Assembly (NCBI RefSeq): GCF_900176405.1
Contig: NZ_FWXJ01000002.1
Span: 227,144 to 291,143 of the forward strand
Origin: Polynucleobacter kasalickyi
GTDB taxonomy: Bacteria > Pseudomonadota > Gammaproteobacteria > Burkholderiales > Burkholderiaceae
Reading direction: 5' to 3'
DNA: 64,000 bases
Shown here: in pieces, positions 18,207 to 28,384 of the stretch
Numbering within the stretch: the first letter of the stretch is position 1
How the letters are laid out: every line of letters begins with the position of its first letter
Notes under the pieces: generated by a model
What the model was told of the DNA's origin: nothing
Database searches by the model: none
Seen by the model: the letters and a program-made list of their open reading frames with translations, nothing else
Made by a program: the position numbers and the translations under genes

Positions 18207-18810
18207 GGTGTGAATTCTTCTGTTCTTGAAACAATTGAAAACCGACGGATATTAGTAAGCCCGATAACTCAATGAGGGGTAATCCAATAATCGCAGTAGG
18301 GTCGGTGGATTTAATCGCAGATAACAGGCCAATCCCTAAGCCTTCTGCTTTAGCACTACCAGCGCAATCATAGGGTTGCTCTATTCTTAGGTAGTTTTCG
18401 AGAGTAGCTTCATCAAACTCTCTGAAGGTGACCTCGGTATCTACATTTGTATAAAGCGTCGTATTAGAATTCAAGTGCATTAGACACATGCCTGTTCTAA
18501 ATATGACCGTTTGTCCTTGCATAAGTTGTAATTGTGCCAACGCTCGTTCGTGAGTAATGGGCTTGCCAATGGCTGCCCCCATAAAGTCTGCCACTTGATC
18601 TGAGCCAATAACCCAAGCATCTGGATATTTTTCACTAATATGACGGGCCTTTAAGTGAGATAATCTCTCAACAAGTTGTATCGGGGATTCACCAATATTT
18701 GGCGTCTCATCAACGTCTGGAGAGTATACGGAAAAGGGCAGATGCAAACGCTCCAGTAATTCTCTCCGGTATTTAGAGGATGAAGCTAAGATTAGAGTCT
18801 GTTCTTTCAT
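18199..18810 (-). CDS. maf: Maf-family nucleoside triphosphate pyrophosphatase
   Basis: A 203-residue Maf/Ham1-fold house-cleaning enzyme that hydrolyses modified nucleotides to monophosphates. The start ILASSSKYRRELLERL, the DVDETPNIGESP segment, the SHLKAR helix and the catalytic aspartate in VIGSDQVADFMG follow the family. The YceF-type subgroup (7-methyl-GTP) is likely from the GSDQVA motif and the location beside yceD, rpmF and plsX, as in E. coli. It overlaps the methyltransferase gene by 8 bases and starts 16 bases from divergent yceD, so yceD's promoter must lie within maf. Confidence 0.92.
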   Translation of the reverse strand: MKEQTLILASSSKYRRELLERLHLPFSVYSPDVDETPNIGESPIQLVERLSHLKARHISEKYPDAWVIGSDQVADFMGAAIGKPITHERALAQLQLMQGQTVIFRTGMCLMHLNSNTTLYTNVDTEVTFREFDEATLENYLRIEQPYDCAGSAKAEGLGIGLLSAIKSTDPTAIIGLPLIELSGLLISVGFQLFQEQKNSHHD

Positions 18811-18826
18811 TTAAGGACTTAATTAT

Positions 18827-19432
18827 ATGAAGCAAAAACAAATTATCGCTCAAGAACTGCATTCTACTCAGAGTGCCTTGTCAAATGTAGATCTTAAAAG
18901 TGGTCAAACTTTTACGGGGAAAGGCGCTTTCGCCATTGATTGTTTCCCGCGTTTGCTTGAAGAGATGCACCAAATCCCCCACCAAGAAATGACTCAAGTG
19001 CATTGGGAGATGTTGTCATGGATTGATCTATTACCTACTGGTCAAGAACAATATCGGTTAAAAATAGTTGCTAACACCACAATTCCTTTAGTCTGTCAGC
19101 GTTGTCTGGGAGACTACCCACAGGCCATAGAAGTGAATTCGCAATTTGTCTTACTGAACACCCAAAATGAGGTAGACGATTTTCCTCTCGAGAATGATGA
19201 TGAAGATGCACTATTAAACTCTTATGAGTTCAACTTATTCGAACTTCTTGAGGATGAATTATTATTGGCATTGCCGATAGTGCCGAAGCATCAAGACGAA
19301 AATTGTCAAGGGCAACTATTGAAGGTTGTAGACAATATGAATGACCAATCAGGTGAAAATATCGATTTAATTGACCCTAAGACTGGTAAATTAAACCCTT
19401 TTTTACAACTTAAGAAGCTCAAATTAAACTGA
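18827..19432 (+). CDS. yceD: YceD/DUF177 large-ribosomal-RNA accumulation protein
   Basis: The 201-residue protein has the DUF177 hallmark cysteine pair in PLVCQRCLGDY (C90 and C93), followed by an acidic region (ENDDEDALLNSYEFNLFELLEDELLLALP) and a PFLQLKKL tail. YceD is required for normal 23S rRNA levels in bacteria and plants and is nearly always encoded before rpmF. That order holds here: rpmF starts 65 bases later. A short AAGGAC Shine-Dalgarno precedes the ATG. It opens the lipid synthesis run. Confidence 0.92.
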   Translation: MKQKQIIAQELHSTQSALSNVDLKSGQTFTGKGAFAIDCFPRLLEEMHQIPHQEMTQVHWEMLSWIDLLPTGQEQYRLKIVANTTIPLVCQRCLGDYPQAIEVNSQFVLLNTQNEVDDFPLENDDEDALLNSYEFNLFELLEDELLLALPIVPKHQDENCQGQLLKVVDNMNDQSGENIDLIDPKTGKLNPFLQLKKLKLN

Positions 19433-19497
19433 GCGATAAAATTTCTGACTAAAAGTCTCAAGTAATGCTAAAATATCGGATTGTTTAGGAGTTAAAT

Positions 19498-19677
19498 ATG
19501 GCCGTTCAACAGAATAAAAAATCCCCATCAAAGCGTGGCATGCACCGTGCACATGACTTTTTAGAAAGCCCTTCATTGGCTGTAGAGCCAACTACAGGTG
19601 AAGCTCACTTGCGTCATCACATTAGCCCAAATGGCTACTATCGTGGTCGCAAAGTTGTTAAAACTAAAAACGATTAA
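19498..19677 (+). CDS. rpmF: 50S ribosomal protein L32
   Basis: A short 59-residue gene reading [20 protein letters not shown] and ending [11 protein letters not shown]. The opening [18 protein letters not shown] is the canonical L32 start, and the C-terminal [14 protein letters not shown] matches proteobacterial L32; the zinc cysteines of some homologues are absent, as is usual for this lineage. A TTAGGAG Shine-Dalgarno lies 7 bases before the ATG. Position between yceD and plsX is universal in proteobacteria. Confidence 0.98.
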   Translation: MAVQQNKKSPSKRGMHRAHDFLESPSLAVEPTTGEAHLRHHISPNGYYRGRKVVKTKND

Positions 19678-19793
19678 TTCCGCTTAGCCGTTTAATTTAT
19701 TTACGGTGAGAACGAATTAATGAATTCTCAAATAGAATTCATAACATCTTTAGAGCAGCTTTTTACGCTGCTTGATGTTTATCCTTTATTGCG

Positions 19794-20894
19794 ATGACAG
19801 TCACTATCTCCATTGATGCAATGGGTGGTGACCATGGTGTCTCTGTCACTGTTGCTGCTGCTATTGATTTGTTAAAAGAGCATCCTAACTGTAGGATTCT
19901 TTTAGTTGGTCAATTGGCAGCGATACACCATGCCCTAAAGAAGATTCCTCATGATCTAAGAGATCACGTCACAGTTGTGGAAGCAACTGAGGTTGTTGCT
20001 ATGGATGATTCGGTTGAAGTCGCATTAAGAAAGAAAAAAAATTCTTCGATGAGAATTGCTATAGAGTTGGTGAAAGATGGCCAAGCTGACGCAATTGTTT
20101 CCGCGGGTAATACTGGCGCTCTCATGGCAATTTCTAGATACCTCTTGAAAACACTTGCGGGTATTGATCGTCCTGCTATTGCTACTCGGATGCCTAATCA
20201 AAAGGGTACTGGAACTACGGTGTTAGATTTGGGTGCCAATAGTGATTGTGAAGCCTTTCATTTGTTGCAATTTGCGCAAATGGCAGATGTGATGGTTCGA
20301 GTCATTGACGATAAAGATAAGCCGACGATTGGCTTACTCAATATTGGTGAAGAGGTAATCAAGGGTAATGAGGTGGTCAAGCAAGCGGGTGTTCTGCTGA
20401 GAAATAGTAGTCTGAACTTCCGTGGAAATGTCGAGGGGAATGACATCTTTAAAGGCACAACAGATATTGTCGTCTGCGACGGTTTTGTTGGAAACGTGGC
20501 TTTGAAGACCAGCGAAGGCTTGGCGAGCATGATTTCTCAAATGATCAAAGAAGAGTTTGGCAGATCGTTATTTACTAAGTTTTTGTCCTTTTTAGCGCTT
20601 CCAATCCTTTTGCGGTTTAGGAAGCGGGTAGATCATCGCCGTTACAACGGTGCAATGTTATTAGGTTTAAGAGGACTCGTGATTAAAAGTCATGGTTCAG
20701 CCGATCGCTATGCATTTTATGTGGCTTTAACGAGAGCTTATGAAGCTGCTAATAACCGTATGGTTGAAAAAATTGCAACTGCCTTTGATTTGATTGAAAA
20801 ACAAAAGCTTACAGAAGTTGTGAAGACAGTTCCAAACAGTGGCTCAGAGAATACATTAGCCCTGCAATCCACTCCACCGAACGCTACCACATAA
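19794..20894 (+). CDS. plsX: Phosphate acyltransferase
   Basis: The 366-residue PlsX converts acyl-ACP to acyl-phosphate for phospholipid synthesis. Diagnostic segments are [11 protein letters not shown] at the start, [10 protein letters not shown] near residue 105, [15 protein letters not shown] near residue 184, [12 protein letters not shown] near residue 231 and [14 protein letters not shown] near residue 290. The last 35 residues are a low-complexity extension. A 116-base gap after rpmF contains a small AGCAGC/GCTGCT stem. The Shine-Dalgarno before the ATG is weak, but the family start [13 protein letters not shown] fixes it. Confidence 0.97.
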   Translation: MTVTISIDAMGGDHGVSVTVAAAIDLLKEHPNCRILLVGQLAAIHHALKKIPHDLRDHVTVVEATEVVAMDDSVEVALRKKKNSSMRIAIELVKDGQADAIVSAGNTGALMAISRYLLKTLAGIDRPAIATRMPNQKGTGTTVLDLGANSDCEAFHLLQFAQMADVMVRVIDDKDKPTIGLLNIGEEVIKGNEVVKQAGVLLRNSSLNFRGNVEGNDIFKGTTDIVVCDGFVGNVALKTSEGLASMISQMIKEEFGRSLFTKFLSFLALPILLRFRKRVDHRRYNGAMLLGLRGLVIKSHGSADRYAFYVALTRAYEAANNRMVEKIATAFDLIEKQKLTEVVKTVPNSGSENTLALQSTPPNATT

Positions 20895-20913
20895 TTTTTA
20901 AGATCCTTTATTT

Positions 20914-21900
20914 ATGGCTATTTTTGCAAAAATTGCTGGAACAGGAAGTTATCTTCCAGAGCATCGAATCGATAATCATCAGCTCGCCGAAATGTTGTCT
21001 AAAGATGGTATTGAGACAAGTGATGATTGGATTTTTTCCCGTAGTGGAATTAAAGCAAGACATTTTGCCCAAAAAAACCAAATGGCAAGTGACCTAGCTG
21101 TCCTCGCGGCACAACAAGCATTGACTGACGCAGGGCTTGAGCCTAATCAAATAGATTTAATTATCTTAGCGACCTCGACTCCTGATAATCTTGGTGGTTT
21201 CCCCAGCACAGCAAGTTCAGTTCAACATAAACTAGGTATTACCTCAGGATGTGGTGCTTTTGATGTCCAGGCAGTTTGCTCAGGTTTTATTTATGGGACC
21301 CATTTGGCAAACGCTTTAATTAAGAATGGTGATCATCAGCGCATCTTGGTGATTGGGACCGAAGTATTTTCAAGAATTCTTGATATGAAAGACCGTACCA
21401 CTTGTGTTTTATTTGGTGATGGTGCTGGAGCTGTAATCTATGAAGCTTCTGACGAACCAGGAATTATTAGTTCGGCAATTCATTCAGATGGATCTCATCA
21501 GCAAATTTTATGTGTTCCAGGGTACATCGGTCACGGTACTATTCAAGGTTCGGCCTATTTAACGATGGATGGCCAAGCTGTTTTTAAATTGGCTGTCAAA
21601 ATGCTCGAAAAAGTAGCAACGGAAGTACTTGAAAAAGCCAAGTTGACCACTACTGATATTGATTGGTTAATTCCACATCAAGCAAATATTCGGATCATGG
21701 AGGGAACTGCTAAAAAATTGGGTATTCCTCTCGAGCAAGTGATTGTTACCTTAACTGAACAAGGCAATACTTCAGCCGCCTCCATCCCACTCGCTCTCGA
21801 TGCAGGAATCCGAGGTGGTAAAATTACGCGTGGCCAACATCTACTCCTTGAGGGGGTTGGCGGTGGGTTTACATGGGGCGCAGCTTGCCTTCGTTACTAA
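20914..21900 (+). CDS. fabH: 3-oxoacyl-[ACP] synthase III
   Basis: A 328-residue KAS III that starts fatty acid synthesis by condensing acetyl-CoA with malonyl-ACP. The Cys-His-Asn triad is C122 (QAVCSGF), H255 (PHQANIR) and N285 (QGNTSAAS). The C-terminal [18 protein letters not shown] is also typical. It follows plsX by 19 bases and is followed by a 92-base gap before fabD that contains a TG-TATAAA extended -10-like sequence near 21,970, a possible internal promoter. Confidence 0.98.
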   Translation: MAIFAKIAGTGSYLPEHRIDNHQLAEMLSKDGIETSDDWIFSRSGIKARHFAQKNQMASDLAVLAAQQALTDAGLEPNQIDLIILATSTPDNLGGFPSTASSVQHKLGITSGCGAFDVQAVCSGFIYGTHLANALIKNGDHQRILVIGTEVFSRILDMKDRTTCVLFGDGAGAVIYEASDEPGIISSAIHSDGSHQQILCVPGYIGHGTIQGSAYLTMDGQAVFKLAVKMLEKVATEVLEKAKLTTTDIDWLIPHQANIRIMEGTAKKLGIPLEQVIVTLTEQGNTSAASIPLALDAGIRGGKITRGQHLLLEGVGGGFTWGAACLRY

Positions 21901-21992
21901 TTTAATCAAGAACTAATAAGTTATTTAATCTCAAAATGAATTTCAGGGATTTTTTATTAACTTTATTTGTATAAAAGAATGGTTTTAAATAA

Positions 21993-22937
21993 ATGACTCA
22001 AAAATTAGCATTCGTTTTTCCTGGGCAGGGATCTCAATCCGTTGGGATGTTAAATAGTTTTGCGCAAGATGTCGAAGTGCAGAAGACTATTGAGCAGGCT
22101 AGTGCGTCTTTAGGGCAAGATTTAGGCGCATTGATTCAGGATGGTCCGGCCGAAGCTTTGGCTTTAACTGAAAATACTCAACCAGTGATGTTACTTTCTG
22201 CGGTGGCTGTTTACCGTGCTTGGCTTGCAGCAGGAGGGCAAGTTCCAGATTTGATGGCTGGGCATAGCCTAGGGGAATATACCTCTTTGGTTTGTGCTGA
22301 TAGTTTGGATTTCGCTCAAGCGGTGCCATTAGTTCGTTTTAGAGCGAGAGCCATGCAAGAGGCAGTACCTGTCGGCTCTGGTGGCATGGCCGCAATTATT
22401 GGCCTGAGCGATGATGTGACAAAGACTTTATGTCTTGAAATCTCTCAAGAGACAGGCTTTTTGGTTGAGCCAGTTAATTTTAATGCCCCGAATCAAGTGG
22501 TAGTTGCCGGACATACCCAAGCGATTGAACAAATAATTTTGAAAGCAAAGCCTGCTGGTGCTAAGTTGGCGACGAAACTTCCCGTCTCCGCACCTTTTCA
22601 TTCGAGCCTACTACTGCCCGTTGCCGCACAATTAGAGCAATATTTAGTTGATGTGCAATTGCGAACGCCCTCAGTTCAGGTAATTAATAATGTGGATGTA
22701 ATGATTGAGGAAGATCCAGAAAAGATTAAAAATGCCCTAATTCGTCAAGCCTATTCGCCAGTAAGGTGGGTAGAGACGATTGAAAAAATGGCTAATTTGG
22801 GCGTTACTCACATTGTTGAGTGTGGCCCAGGCAGGGTTTTAGCAGGACTTGTTAAGCGAATTGCTCCACAAATTAAGATTCTTGGAATTTCTGATCCACA
22901 AACAATTCAAAACGTTTTATTAGAATTGAAAAATTAA
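21993..22937 (+). CDS. fabD: Malonyl-CoA:ACP transacylase
   Basis: A 314-residue FabD that loads malonyl groups onto ACP. The N-terminal FVFPGQGSQSVGM oxyanion segment, nucleophile S92 in AGHSLGEYTSL, arginine in VRFRARAMQ near residue 117 and histidine H203 in SAPFHSSLL are all in place. It lies between fabH and fabG, the standard order, with 20 bases to fabG. Confidence 0.98.
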   Translation: MTQKLAFVFPGQGSQSVGMLNSFAQDVEVQKTIEQASASLGQDLGALIQDGPAEALALTENTQPVMLLSAVAVYRAWLAAGGQVPDLMAGHSLGEYTSLVCADSLDFAQAVPLVRFRARAMQEAVPVGSGGMAAIIGLSDDVTKTLCLEISQETGFLVEPVNFNAPNQVVVAGHTQAIEQIILKAKPAGAKLATKLPVSAPFHSSLLLPVAAQLEQYLVDVQLRTPSVQVINNVDVMIEEDPEKIKNALIRQAYSPVRWVETIEKMANLGVTHIVECGPGRVLAGLVKRIAPQIKILGISDPQTIQNVLLELKN

Positions 22938-22957
22938 TTGTTAAAATTTACAGCTAA

Positions 22958-23719
22958 ATGATGAATAATATATTTGAAGGTCAAATTGCAGTAGTAACCG
23001 GTGCTTCACGAGGAATCGGTAAATCTATTGCCCAACACTTAGCCAACCAAGGTGCAACCGTGATTGGCACCGCAACTACAGAAGCTGGCGCGCAAAATAT
23101 TTCAGAGTATTTGAAGAGCAGTGAAGCGATCTTGACTAGCGGTCTTGGTGAAGTCTTGAACGTGACAGAGCCACAAGCCTGTGAAAATTTTATTGATAAA
23201 GTCGTTAAGCAATTTGGTGGCATCAATATTTTAGTGAACAACGCTGGTATTACTCAGGATCAGTTGGCCATGCGTATGAAAGATGATGAGTGGAACTCAG
23301 TCATTGATACGAATTTAAATGCGGTTTTTCGACTCTCTAAAGCTGTTCTAAGACCGATGATGAAAGCGAAGTCAGGTCGAATTATTCATATCACCTCGAT
23401 TGTTGGTCACAGTGGCAATCCTGGACAAGCAAATTATGCCGCAGCGAAAGCCGGTGTTGCTGGCATGAGTCGTGCATTAGCAAGAGAAATTGGTAGTAGA
23501 GGCATCACGGTGAATTGTGTCGCACCTGGTTTTATCGATACAGATATGACAAGAAGTTTGACTGAAGATCAGCAAAATGCATTAAAAGTTAACATCCCAT
23601 TAGGCAGACTTGGTAGTCCTGAAGATATCGCTCATGCAGTGTCTTTCTTGGCTTCTGCGAATGCAGGATACATCACCGGCACGACTTTACACGTCAACGG
23701 TGGTTTATATCTAGCCTAA
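22958..23719 (+). CDS. fabG: 3-oxoacyl-[ACP] reductase
   Basis: A 253-residue short-chain dehydrogenase that reduces 3-oxoacyl-ACP with NADPH. The TGASRGIG cofactor motif is near residue 14, NNAGIT near residue 94, the catalytic serine in HITSIVG near 145 and the Tyr/Lys pair in NYAAAKAG near 158-162. The protein ends in HVNGGLYLA as in family members. Two ATG codons open the frame (22,958 and 22,961), and either could be used. Confidence 0.97.
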   Translation: MMNNIFEGQIAVVTGASRGIGKSIAQHLANQGATVIGTATTEAGAQNISEYLKSSEAILTSGLGEVLNVTEPQACENFIDKVVKQFGGINILVNNAGITQDQLAMRMKDDEWNSVIDTNLNAVFRLSKAVLRPMMKAKSGRIIHITSIVGHSGNPGQANYAAAKAGVAGMSRALAREIGSRGITVNCVAPGFIDTDMTRSLTEDQQNALKVNIPLGRLGSPEDIAHAVSFLASANAGYITGTTLHVNGGLYLA

Positions 23720-23775
23720 TGACTTTTGAAAATGATAAAATAATTTTAATTTAACAACATCCCCGGAGGGAAAGC

Positions 23776-24015
23776 ATGGATAACATTGAACAACGAGTAA
23801 AGAAAATTGTCGCTGAGCAACTTGGCGTAACTGATGCAGAAGTTAAAAATGAATCCTCATTCGTTAATGACTTAGGCGCAGATTCACTTGATACCGTTGA
23901 ATTAGTGATGGCTTTAGAAGATGAGTTTGGCATTGAAATTCCTGACGAAGAAGCAGAAAAAATCACGACTGTACAGTTAGCGATTGATTTTGCATCATCA
24001 AAGGCTCAAGGCTAA
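23776..24015 (+). CDS. acpP: Acyl carrier protein
   Basis: The 79-residue acidic carrier protein has the phosphopantetheine site S37 in [16 protein letters not shown] and a typical helix-rich sequence starting [18 protein letters not shown] very strong GGAGGG Shine-Dalgarno 6 bases upstream fits a highly expressed protein. The acpS gene that activates it lies 8.4 kb downstream in this window. Confidence 0.99.
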   Translation: MDNIEQRVKKIVAEQLGVTDAEVKNESSFVNDLGADSLDTVELVMALEDEFGIEIPDEEAEKITTVQLAIDFASSKAQG

Positions 24016-24018
24016 TCC

Positions 24019-25263
24019 GTGCCTTATCCGAATAACCGACGACGGGTCGTTGTCACCGGTTTAGGTCTTGTCAGCCCAGTTGGAAATGATGTAAATTCCG
24101 CATGGGATAATTTGCTTCTTGGTAAATCAGGTATTGCCACTATTTCTAAGTTTGATTCTAGTGGTTTATCGGTTCACTTTGCTGGCGAAGTAAAGAACTT
24201 CAATATCGAAGACTATATTTCGGCCAAAGAAGCAAGACATATGGATACATTTATCCATTTTGGCATCGCTGCTGGGACACAAGCCTTTAAAGATAGTGGG
24301 ATTGAAGTGACTGAAGCCAATTCTGAACGAATTGGTGTTTTAGTTGGTTCTGGCATTGGTGGTTTACCAATGATTGAAGATACCCACCAAGAGTTAATCA
24401 CTCGTGGTGCGCGACGTATCTCTCCATTTTTTGTACCTGGTTCAATCATCAACATGATTTCAGGGCACCTCAGTATCAATTTGAACCTCAAAGGTCCAAA
24501 CTTGTCTGCTGTTACTGCTTGTACTACTGGGTTGCATAGTATTGGTTTAGCCTCTAGGTTGATTCAATACGGCGATGCTGATGTCATGATTGCTGGTGGT
24601 GCTGAGTCTACCGTTTCCCCCCTTGGTATTGGTGGTTTTGCAGCCGCTAGGGCTTTATCATTACGCAATGATGACCCTGCAACTGCTTCTAGACCTTGGG
24701 ATGTAGATCGTGATGGATTTGTATTAGGTGAAGGCGGCGGTGTAGTAGTACTCGAAGAGTATGAACATGCAAAAGCTCGCGGAGCCAAAATATACGCTGA
24801 AGTTGCTGGATTTGGGATGAGCGGTGATGCCTATCATATGACGGCACCGAACATGGATGGACCTAGAAGATGTATGTTGAATGCTATCAAAGATGCTGGC
24901 GTGAATCCTGAGGAAATTGGGTACATTAATGCTCATGGCACATCGACACCACTAGGCGATAAAAACGAAACTCAAGCAATTAAAGCGGCATTGGGTGACC
25001 ATGCTAAAAAACTAATTGTGAACTCTACGAAGTCGATGACTGGTCATTTACTGGGTGGAGCAGGTGGACTTGAGTCCGTATTTACTATTTTGGCACTTTA
25101 TCATCAAAAGTCACCTCCAACCATTAACATTTTTAATCAAGATCCAGAATGTGATTTAGATTATTGTGCTAACACTGCACGAGATCTTAAAATGGATGTT
25201 GCCGTTAAAAATAACTTTGGATTTGGTGGTACGAACGGTACGCTAGTTTTCAAAAGAATTTAA
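24019..25263 (+). CDS. fabF: 3-oxoacyl-[ACP] synthase II
   Basis: A 414-residue KAS II elongation enzyme. The Cys-His-His triad is C168 ([10 protein letters not shown]), the histidine in [11 protein letters not shown] near residue 308 and that in [10 protein letters not shown] near 345; [11 protein letters not shown] closes the protein. The start is GTG three bases after the acpP stop, so translation is probably coupled to acpP. A hairpin terminator follows directly after the stop. Confidence 0.97.
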   Translation: MPYPNNRRRVVVTGLGLVSPVGNDVNSAWDNLLLGKSGIATISKFDSSGLSVHFAGEVKNFNIEDYISAKEARHMDTFIHFGIAAGTQAFKDSGIEVTEANSERIGVLVGSGIGGLPMIEDTHQELITRGARRISPFFVPGSIINMISGHLSINLNLKGPNLSAVTACTTGLHSIGLASRLIQYGDADVMIAGGAESTVSPLGIGGFAAARALSLRNDDPATASRPWDVDRDGFVLGEGGGVVVLEEYEHAKARGAKIYAEVAGFGMSGDAYHMTAPNMDGPRRCMLNAIKDAGVNPEEIGYINAHGTSTPLGDKNETQAIKAALGDHAKKLIVNSTKSMTGHLLGGAGGLESVFTILALYHQKSPPTINIFNQDPECDLDYCANTARDLKMDVAVKNNFGFGGTNGTLVFKRI

Positions 25264-25291
25264 AATAGTTGATTATTAACAACTATTTTTT
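25262..25291 (+). terminator. Hairpin terminator after fabF
   Basis: The stem AAAATAGTTG / CAACTATTTT (10 pairs, 8-base loop) runs into a T-run at 25,286-25,291. It is AT-rich, so efficiency may be moderate. Only 17 bases separate it from the degQ start, which leaves little space for a new promoter between them. The degQ promoter must overlap the stem, or degQ is read through from fabF. Confidence 0.65.
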
Positions 25292-25308
25292 GATTAAACT
25301 ACCGCGCT

Positions 25309-26499
25309 ATGAATAAAGTTAGTAAATTCAATAAGTTATCCAATGGCTTGATCGTTATATTCACAACGCTAATTTCGATTAGCGCTGTTAATGCACAAAG
25401 TGACAGCTCGAATAACCTTAATAATCAAAGTTCAAGTGCCAGAAGGTTCATTGACTTTGCCGATTTAGTTGAAAAAGCTAGCCCTGCTGTTGTAAACATT
25501 CGTACGACAGAGAAGGTGATGGTCTATCAAATGCCTTCCAATATTACACCGCAAGATCAAGCTGAATTTTTTCGACGGTTCTTTGGAATTCCATTACCCG
25601 CACAGCCTCAACCTGCACCACAGCAACGTCCACAGCAACAACAGGCTCCTCAAGCTCAAGAACAGAACCGTGGTACTGGATCTGGTTTTATTTTAGACTC
25701 CAGTGGCTATATCCTCACCAATGCGCATGTGGTTGAAGGCGCTACCAATATTTATGTGACTTTAACGGATAAGCGAGAGTTTAAGGCAAAGTTGATTGGG
25801 TCAGATCCAAGAACAGACGTAGCTCTAGTCAAAGTTGAAGCTAAAGATTTACCTAAATTGCCAGTTGGTGATTCATCAAAAGTAAGGGTTGGGGAGTGGG
25901 TCTTAGCGATTGGCTCTCCCTTTGGTTTGGATAACACGGTCACAGCTGGTATTATTTCTGCAAAAGGGCGTGAAACAAACGACAGCATTACCCCTTTTAT
26001 TCAAACCGATGTGGCAATTAATCCAGGCAATTCTGGTGGGCCATTAATTAATACACGCGGTGAAGTCATTGGTATTAATTCTCAGATTTATAGTAAATCC
26101 GGTGGGTATATGGGAATATCCTTTGCAATTCCTATTGATGAGGCCATACGTATTTCAGAGCAACTCAAGACCAACGGTCGGATTGTTAGGGGTCGAATTG
26201 GCGTCACGATTACCGAATTGACTAAAGAGTTATCTGAATCAATCGGTTTTACCTTGAAGTCAAAAGGTGTTTTAGTGCGTGGTATTGAAGCTGGAGCCCC
26301 TGCCGCCATGGCTGGTATAGAGGTTGGTGATGTAGTCGTCAAAATTAACGATCGTGAGATTGAAAAATCATTAGATTTGACCAGAACGATTAGTGATGTT
26401 AAGCCGGGTACTCGGGTAAAACTTCAAGTCTGGCGAAAAGGTAGCATTCGAGAAATAAATGTAATGGTCGTTGAGGTAGATATGCCTCGTCGTTCCTAA
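25309..26499 (+). CDS. Periplasmic HtrA/DegQ-type serine protease with one PDZ domain
   Basis: The 396-residue protein begins with a signal peptide (hydrophobic to about residue 29, cleavage after AVNA). A Q/P-rich linker (about 95-122) precedes the trypsin-like domain with H140 (TNAHVV), D170 (RTDVALVK) and S242 (NPGNSGGPL), and a single PDZ domain covers about residues 290-390. One PDZ fits MucD-like or DegS-like members rather than two-PDZ DegP/DegQ. It works in envelope protein quality control. In related Burkholderiales this gene (mucD) follows rpoE-rseA-rseB; those genes are not here. No good Shine-Dalgarno is visible before the ATG. Confidence 0.9.
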   Translation: MNKVSKFNKLSNGLIVIFTTLISISAVNAQSDSSNNLNNQSSSARRFIDFADLVEKASPAVVNIRTTEKVMVYQMPSNITPQDQAEFFRRFFGIPLPAQPQPAPQQRPQQQQAPQAQEQNRGTGSGFILDSSGYILTNAHVVEGATNIYVTLTDKREFKAKLIGSDPRTDVALVKVEAKDLPKLPVGDSSKVRVGEWVLAIGSPFGLDNTVTAGIISAKGRETNDSITPFIQTDVAINPGNSGGPLINTRGEVIGINSQIYSKSGGYMGISFAIPIDEAIRISEQLKTNGRIVRGRIGVTITELTKELSESIGFTLKSKGVLVRGIEAGAPAAMAGIEVGDVVVKINDREIEKSLDLTRTISDVKPGTRVKLQVWRKGSIREINVMVVEVDMPRRS

Positions 26500-26509
26500 A
26501 GCATTACAA

Positions 26510-26567
26510 TAGAACGAGACGTCTTATTGCAGCACGACATGGTGTTGTGCTACAGCAAGACGTTCTA
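26510..26567 (+). promoter_or_regulatory. Long imperfect hairpin in the lepA leader
   Basis: The 76-base gap between the protease gene and lepA is almost filled by an interrupted inverted repeat: TAGAACG pairs with CGTTCTA, GTCTT with AAGAC and AGCAC with GTGCT. The AAGG Shine-Dalgarno of lepA starts at the foot of the stem. There is no T-run, so it is not a simple terminator. It may control access to the lepA ribosome site or act as an RNase III site, since rnc is in the same operon; both are inference. Confidence 0.5.
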
Positions 26568-26575
26568 AGGAACCC

Positions 26576-28384
26576 ATGAAACACATAAGAAATTTTTCAA
26601 TCATTGCCCATATTGACCATGGGAAATCCACCCTAGCTGATCGTATTATCCAACTTTGTGGCGGCCTCTCCGAACGCGAAATGGAAGCCCAGGTTCTTGA
26701 TTCAATGGACATTGAAAAAGAGCGTGGTATTACAATCAAAGCCCAGACTGCGGCATTAAGTTATCGTGCACGCGATGGTCAAGTTTATAACCTGAATTTA
26801 ATCGATACGCCCGGTCATGTGGACTTCTCCTATGAAGTGAGCCGATCACTCTCAGCTTGCGAAGGAGCTTTGCTCGTTGTGGATGCGAGTCAAGGGGTAG
26901 AAGCTCAAACGGTCGCCAATTGCTACACAGCGATTGAGCTTGGGGTCGAAGTGGTGCCCGTTTTAAATAAAATTGATTTACCCTCTGCTGATCCAGATAA
27001 AGCAAAACAAGAAATTGAAGACATTATCGGTATCGACGCGACGGATGCTGTGACCTGTTCGGCCAAAACCGGGCTTGGCGTAGAAGATGTAATCGAGCGC
27101 TTAATTGTTGAAGTACCGCCACCGGTAGGTGATCCTACTGCGCCATTACAGGCTCTCATCGTGGACTCTTGGTTCGATAATTATGTTGGTGTAGTCATGT
27201 TGGTTCGAATAAAAAATGGTACGCTCAAGCCTAAAGAGCGCATCTCTTTGATGTCCAACAAGTCGATGCACTTAGTAGACCACGTCGGGGTGTTTACACC
27301 TAAATCCATTGATAAACCTGAACTGACAGCTGGTCAAGTAGGTTTTATTATTGCTGGCATTAAAGAATTAAAGGTCGCCAAGGTAGGTGATACGATTACC
27401 CATGCTCCAGGACAGCAGGGGCGTATTCCGGCACTTGAGCCATTACCTGGTTTCAAGGAGGTCAAATCGCAAGTTTTTGCAGGCTTGTATCCTGTAGAGG
27501 CTAATCAATATGAAGCCCTTAGAGAATCTTTAGAAAAATTAAAGCTGAATGATGCAGCTCTGCAATATGAGCCTGAAGTGTCTCAAGCCCTTGGCTTCGG
27601 TTTTAGATGCGGTTTCTTAGGTCTCTTACATATGGAAATTGTGCAAGAACGTTTAGAGCGCGAATTTGATATGGATTTAATTACGACAGCTCCAACAGTC
27701 GTATATGAAGTCGAGTTAAGTGATCACACGAAAGTGATTGTCGACAATCCTTCAAAAATGCCTGAGCCTAGTAAAATCGACACAATTTTTGAGCCGATTG
27801 TGGTGGTCAATTTATATATGCCTCAAGAATATGTGGGAGCTGTCATTACGCTTTGTACGGGTAAGCGTGGCATTCAAACAAATATGCAGTACCTTGGTCG
27901 ACAAGTGCAATTGACCTATGACTTACCGATGGCAGAAATTGTGATGGACTTTTTTGACAGACTTAAATCGATTTCTAGGGGCTATGCTTCGATGGATTAT
28001 GAGTTTAAGGAATATCGTCCGTCGGATGTGGTTAAAGTGGATATTTTGATTAACGGCGACAAAGTGGATGCTTTATCCATTATTGTTCACCGCACCAATA
28101 GTCAGTATCGTGGTCGTGAAGTTGTTGCGAAGATGCGTGAAATTATTCCACGTCAAATGTTTGATGTAGCCATTCAAGCGGCGATTGGTAGTGGCATTAT
28201 TGCGCGTGAAAACGTGAAAGCTTTGCGTAAAAACGTTCTTGCCAAATGTTATGGTGGCGATATTTCGCGGAAGAGAAAACTGCTTGAAAAGCAAAAAGCA
28301 GGTAAAAAACGGATGAAGCAAGTGGGTAATGTGGAGATTCCACAAGAAGCATTTTTGGCAATTTTACAGGTTGAAGATAAATGA
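26576..28384 (+). CDS. lepA: Elongation factor 4 (LepA)
   Basis: The 602-residue translational GTPase has G1 in [14 protein letters not shown] near residue 10, G2/G3 in [10 protein letters not shown] and [14 protein letters not shown], and G4 NKIDLP near 132. EF-G-like domains follow, and the LepA-specific C-terminal domain ends with [26 protein letters not shown]. It back-translocates or remodels stalled ribosomes and aids initiation and 30S assembly. Its stop overlaps the lepB start (ATGA), the usual lepA-lepB coupling. Confidence 0.98.
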   Translation: MKHIRNFSIIAHIDHGKSTLADRIIQLCGGLSEREMEAQVLDSMDIEKERGITIKAQTAALSYRARDGQVYNLNLIDTPGHVDFSYEVSRSLSACEGALLVVDASQGVEAQTVANCYTAIELGVEVVPVLNKIDLPSADPDKAKQEIEDIIGIDATDAVTCSAKTGLGVEDVIERLIVEVPPPVGDPTAPLQALIVDSWFDNYVGVVMLVRIKNGTLKPKERISLMSNKSMHLVDHVGVFTPKSIDKPELTAGQVGFIIAGIKELKVAKVGDTITHAPGQQGRIPALEPLPGFKEVKSQVFAGLYPVEANQYEALRESLEKLKLNDAALQYEPEVSQALGFGFRCGFLGLLHMEIVQERLEREFDMDLITTAPTVVYEVELSDHTKVIVDNPSKMPEPSKIDTIFEPIVVVNLYMPQEYVGAVITLCTGKRGIQTNMQYLGRQVQLTYDLPMAEIVMDFFDRLKSISRGYASMDYEFKEYRPSDVVKVDILINGDKVDALSIIVHRTNSQYRGREVVAKMREIIPRQMFDVAIQAAIGSGIIARENVKALRKNVLAKCYGGDISRKRKLLEKQKAGKKRMKQVGNVEIPQEAFLAILQVEDK

